Origin: Varroa destructor
Lineage: Eukaryota; Arthropoda; Arachnida; Mesostigmata; Varroidae
DNA length: 64,000 nucleotides
Direction of reading: 5' to 3'
Assembly: GCF_002443255.2 (NCBI RefSeq)
Contig: NW_019211458.1
Coordinates: 36,506,165-36,570,164, forward strand
Position numbers and translations under genes: made by a program. Below the pieces are notes generated by a model. That model saw only the letters and a program-made list of their open reading frames with translations. It had not been told where the DNA came from and did not search any database. Of the stretch, positions 61,540 through 64,000 are shown in pieces (the stretch's first letter is position 1; every line of letters begins with the position of its first letter).

Positions 61540-63640
61540 AAGAAAAAAAAAACGTATGTTTCATTTTTTACAGATTTATAAAGTTACGAAATGTTGTTGT
61601 TCCGACGGAACCAACACCACAATATCACAAATGAACCTATAACTAAAAACAAGATTTTTCAATATTATACTTTTTTCCCCTTTAGATGATTCAGTTGAGA
61701 CATTTTAAAGGACAACGTGGTAAATGTCGTTTAGATTTTCTTTGATCGATAACGCCCAATGAGCAGCATATACATGTAACCACCTGTATGGAATGGCTCC
61801 CTTAAACGTAAACATTTTGAGTTTATTATTAAAGGGCCAGCTTATCACCAGATGGATTCTATTTTTCATTGAAACAAGATGGGATTTTTCTAATAAGAAG
61901 AATTGCCAAATATCCATTATTTGGTAAGTAATAAATGGAGTAAGATAAATATTTAACGTAAAAACAGAGCTTTTATATTTCAGGATTTATTTCTCTGAAT
62001 TGAATTCAAATCGATAGGCTTATGAGCATGTTTTGGCTAGTCATTTGCCACCGTATGATCTGGGTTCTAAACGGACAGTGCGGTCAAAGAGATACTCAGA
62101 TCCGCGTCACCCATGGGTATTGCCTAACACTCCCAAAGTCAAACGAGATATACACTGGTCAGAAATCGTTGACAGTCACCCGGGAATTGGCCAGGGGAGC
62201 CTATTAATAACAGGAAAATATTGTTGAATTAAAGCATACATAACAGGGAGTAACAGAGGAAGGACAGATTGATATTTCCAGCCAGCTAGAATTTATTAGA
62301 CGAGTCATAGTAGCAAGAAAATCTACGTTCGCTAGAACTGATTACAAATAGATAATTTCTGTCACCTTTGTAACTTAGAAAAACATGACAATGAATGTTG
62401 GAAGACTTTCTTAGTTTCCGCTGCTATATGAAAAATGAACTTAACCCCTTTTCTATGTACATTGTTCACGTGAAAGATCTGCGTTTATGTAGATCTACTA
62501 TTCGGAGTTGTCTAGGGCGATGACGGTAAAATAGGTGAGAAAAAAGCTATTTGGACGGACAAAGATGCGTCAAATAACGAGAAGATGCCCTGTGCTTCAC
62601 CCATGTCGCTTGCACTGTAGTGTATAACCTCACGGTATTCCTCGAAATTGGAAGCGTGCTGATAGTCAACAATAGTATCGAGCTGCCAAAGAAACTGCAA
62701 CATAATTATAAGGCGCAAACATTACTTGCGGTGAACCTCTACAGTAATTTCGATTAGCAATAAAATTTAAACAACGTTTAATAATACATCTGTTTTCAAG
62801 AGTTTGCCCTCCGATGAACATAAACGCAAGCAATATTTTTTAATCGCTTTTTATCAATGCCTACGCGTTGTATGAGATTTTACTTAGACGGATTCAGTAC
62901 TCGATAAACAAATATAAATTACATTAAAATTGCAATATTTATACATTTGTGCATCCAATGTAACGCTTTAATTTAGTCAACTATTTATTTTGTAAGTGTT
63001 GTCCTATTGGGAACGCCGTAGGGACTACAACAGTAGTTTGCGATAGTTTATGTCGTCCTTTTCTCAATCGCTTCGAAAGATACAGCAACCATTGTCTGGC
63101 GGAGCTAATCCCCTAACTACACGTTCCTGTTCTTTCTCAATACTTCGCTAAAGCAGAGTGTTTCTAGTCTTTATGCTGAAGCCGTTAGGCATTGCTCCAT
63201 ATTGCATATAGGTAAGGTACTATTCGACAATAGTGTCTACAGGCATCAGAAAAAAAAGTGATACAAACCTTATATTTGCCTCCGTTTGACAGCTCCTCGT
63301 TGAATACTTACACTGGTCAATGTTGGCCCATTTTCACTTATCGATCCATTGATAAGCTGCTTTCCGCCGACATAAGTCGCGGTCGTTTACACATATTTCG
63401 ACAATCAGGAAAAAGTCTTAGTGGACAATAATATTAATACCGCCATAGAGAACATATGGAAACTTGTTTCATAGTGATAGGCTACGTGCTCTAGCTTTAG
63501 TATACAGAATGAAGCTCAGCGTACGCATCTGCATAAACCTTTAATAACAGCAAATGATGCAACTGACCGTCCTCGTGACGTTGTAGGAGTATTATTTGTA
63601 GGGTAGTTGAGTTCGTCCATAATGCGATGTGCCGACGGAA
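61540..63640. other. 3' flank, nothing else recognised
   Basis: AT-rich sequence downstream of the carbonic anhydrase gene, apart from the open segment at 62018-62226. Frames at 61705-61917 and 62512-62718 (minus) have no support. Confidence 0.45.
62018..62226 (+). other. open segment with three dibasic sites, unassigned
   Basis: A + strand frame without a usable ATG reads LPPYDLGSKR, TVRSKR, YSDPRHPWVLPNTPKVKR, then DIHWSEIVDSHPGIGQGSLL and a TGA at 62224-62226. An ATTAAA overlaps the region just after the stop. Three KR pairs recall a prohormone, but the only nearby acceptors (62026, 62040) have weak pyrimidine tracts, and no leader exon was found. It may be chance. Confidence 0.18.
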
Positions 63641-63659
63641 CCCCCACCCCACCCCACCC
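63641..63659 (-). repeat. G-quadruplex motif (minus strand)
   Basis: The + strand reads cccccaccccaccccaccc; the complement has four runs of 3-5 G separated by single T bases, a textbook motif for a stable parallel quadruplex (i-motif on the other strand). Confidence 0.85.
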
Positions 63660-64000
63660 ACGGATCAACTTCTTCGTGCCCTTCTGCAAACGCCTGATCA
63701 GATAAATGAGACAACAAAATAAGGCTACAGGGTATTCGAAAATTCAAGCGGTATTCTGACTTGCGACACGATTGCGTGACTCGTTGAATACTCTATACGT
63801 AGATAAAATAAACTCGGCACCTTTTAAGTAAAGTTGTATCAAGACGGACAGCGAGACGTATTCGTTCTGTGCCACAATTTCCGTGATGTTTTGCTTTTCG
63901 GTATTTGCCTAAAGCGAGTAACCTTCGGCCGAGATCAGAGCGACTACGGCGTAAAAACTCCCATCGGTCCAAGCCTAGTTCAGATCGAAAATGCTATACC

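Noticed and set aside
62540..62560. ttggacggacaaag as miR-184
   Set aside because: Only the first bases agree with the miR-184 pattern and no hairpin surrounds it.
1..64000. Bacterial-type systems (operons, CRISPR, phage defence)
   Set aside because: No spaced repeats, ribosome-binding sites or tandem genes; everything recognisable is animal-type with introns.

Overview
This window looks like animal nuclear DNA from an arthropod. A mite of the Varroa/Tropilaelaps type is my best guess, based on the style of the cuticle protein, but that is an inference. Genes are sparse, introns are long, splice sites are GT-AG, promoters carry TATA boxes and the DNA is AT-rich. I see no bacterial operons, Shine-Dalgarno sites or CRISPR arrays.

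Three loci are well supported. (1) At 410-946 there is a complete, compact, intronless gene for a small secreted cuticular protein, with TATA box, 96-codon reading frame and polyadenylation signal. (2) At about 8093-8184 there is a hairpin whose 3' arm carries the arthropod microRNA miR-307. (3) Six exons between 53.96 and 60.32 kb encode an alpha-carbonic anhydrase with all catalytic residues and a GPI-type hydrophobic C-terminus. A TATA promoter at 24845 followed by a signal-peptide exon at 25205-25241 matches the reading phase of the first of these exons. I therefore propose one gene of about 35 kb with a 28.7 kb first intron, encoding a 303-residue pre-protein.

The rest is mostly non-coding. 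It holds decayed transposable elements: two relics of one mariner/Tc1-type DNA transposon (about 10.6-11.5 and 39.8-40.25 kb), two relics of one non-LTR retrotransposon (about 21.05-22.22 and 44.44-45.7 kb), weaker reverse-transcriptase-like and gag-like fragments on the minus strand (about 32 and 51.2 kb), and a tRNA-like relic near 13.9 kb. There are also short TA/TAA microsatellites, several striking inverted repeats (19-bp hairpin at 42973, 24-bp palindrome at 46534, miRNA-like hairpin at 46212) and a G-quadruplex motif at 63641.

Layout: 0-1 kb cuticle gene; 2.2-5 kb GC-rich stretch with promoter-like and exon-like signals on both strands, unassigned; 5-24 kb intergenic with miR-307 and transposon relics; 24.3-24.85 kb GC-rich promoter region; 24.9-60.3 kb carbonic anhydrase gene, whose first intron carries most of the relics; 60.3-64 kb 3' flank. 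The genes do not form an obvious shared pathway. The carbonic anhydrase would act at the outer cell surface in CO2/bicarbonate exchange, and the cuticle protein in the exoskeleton.
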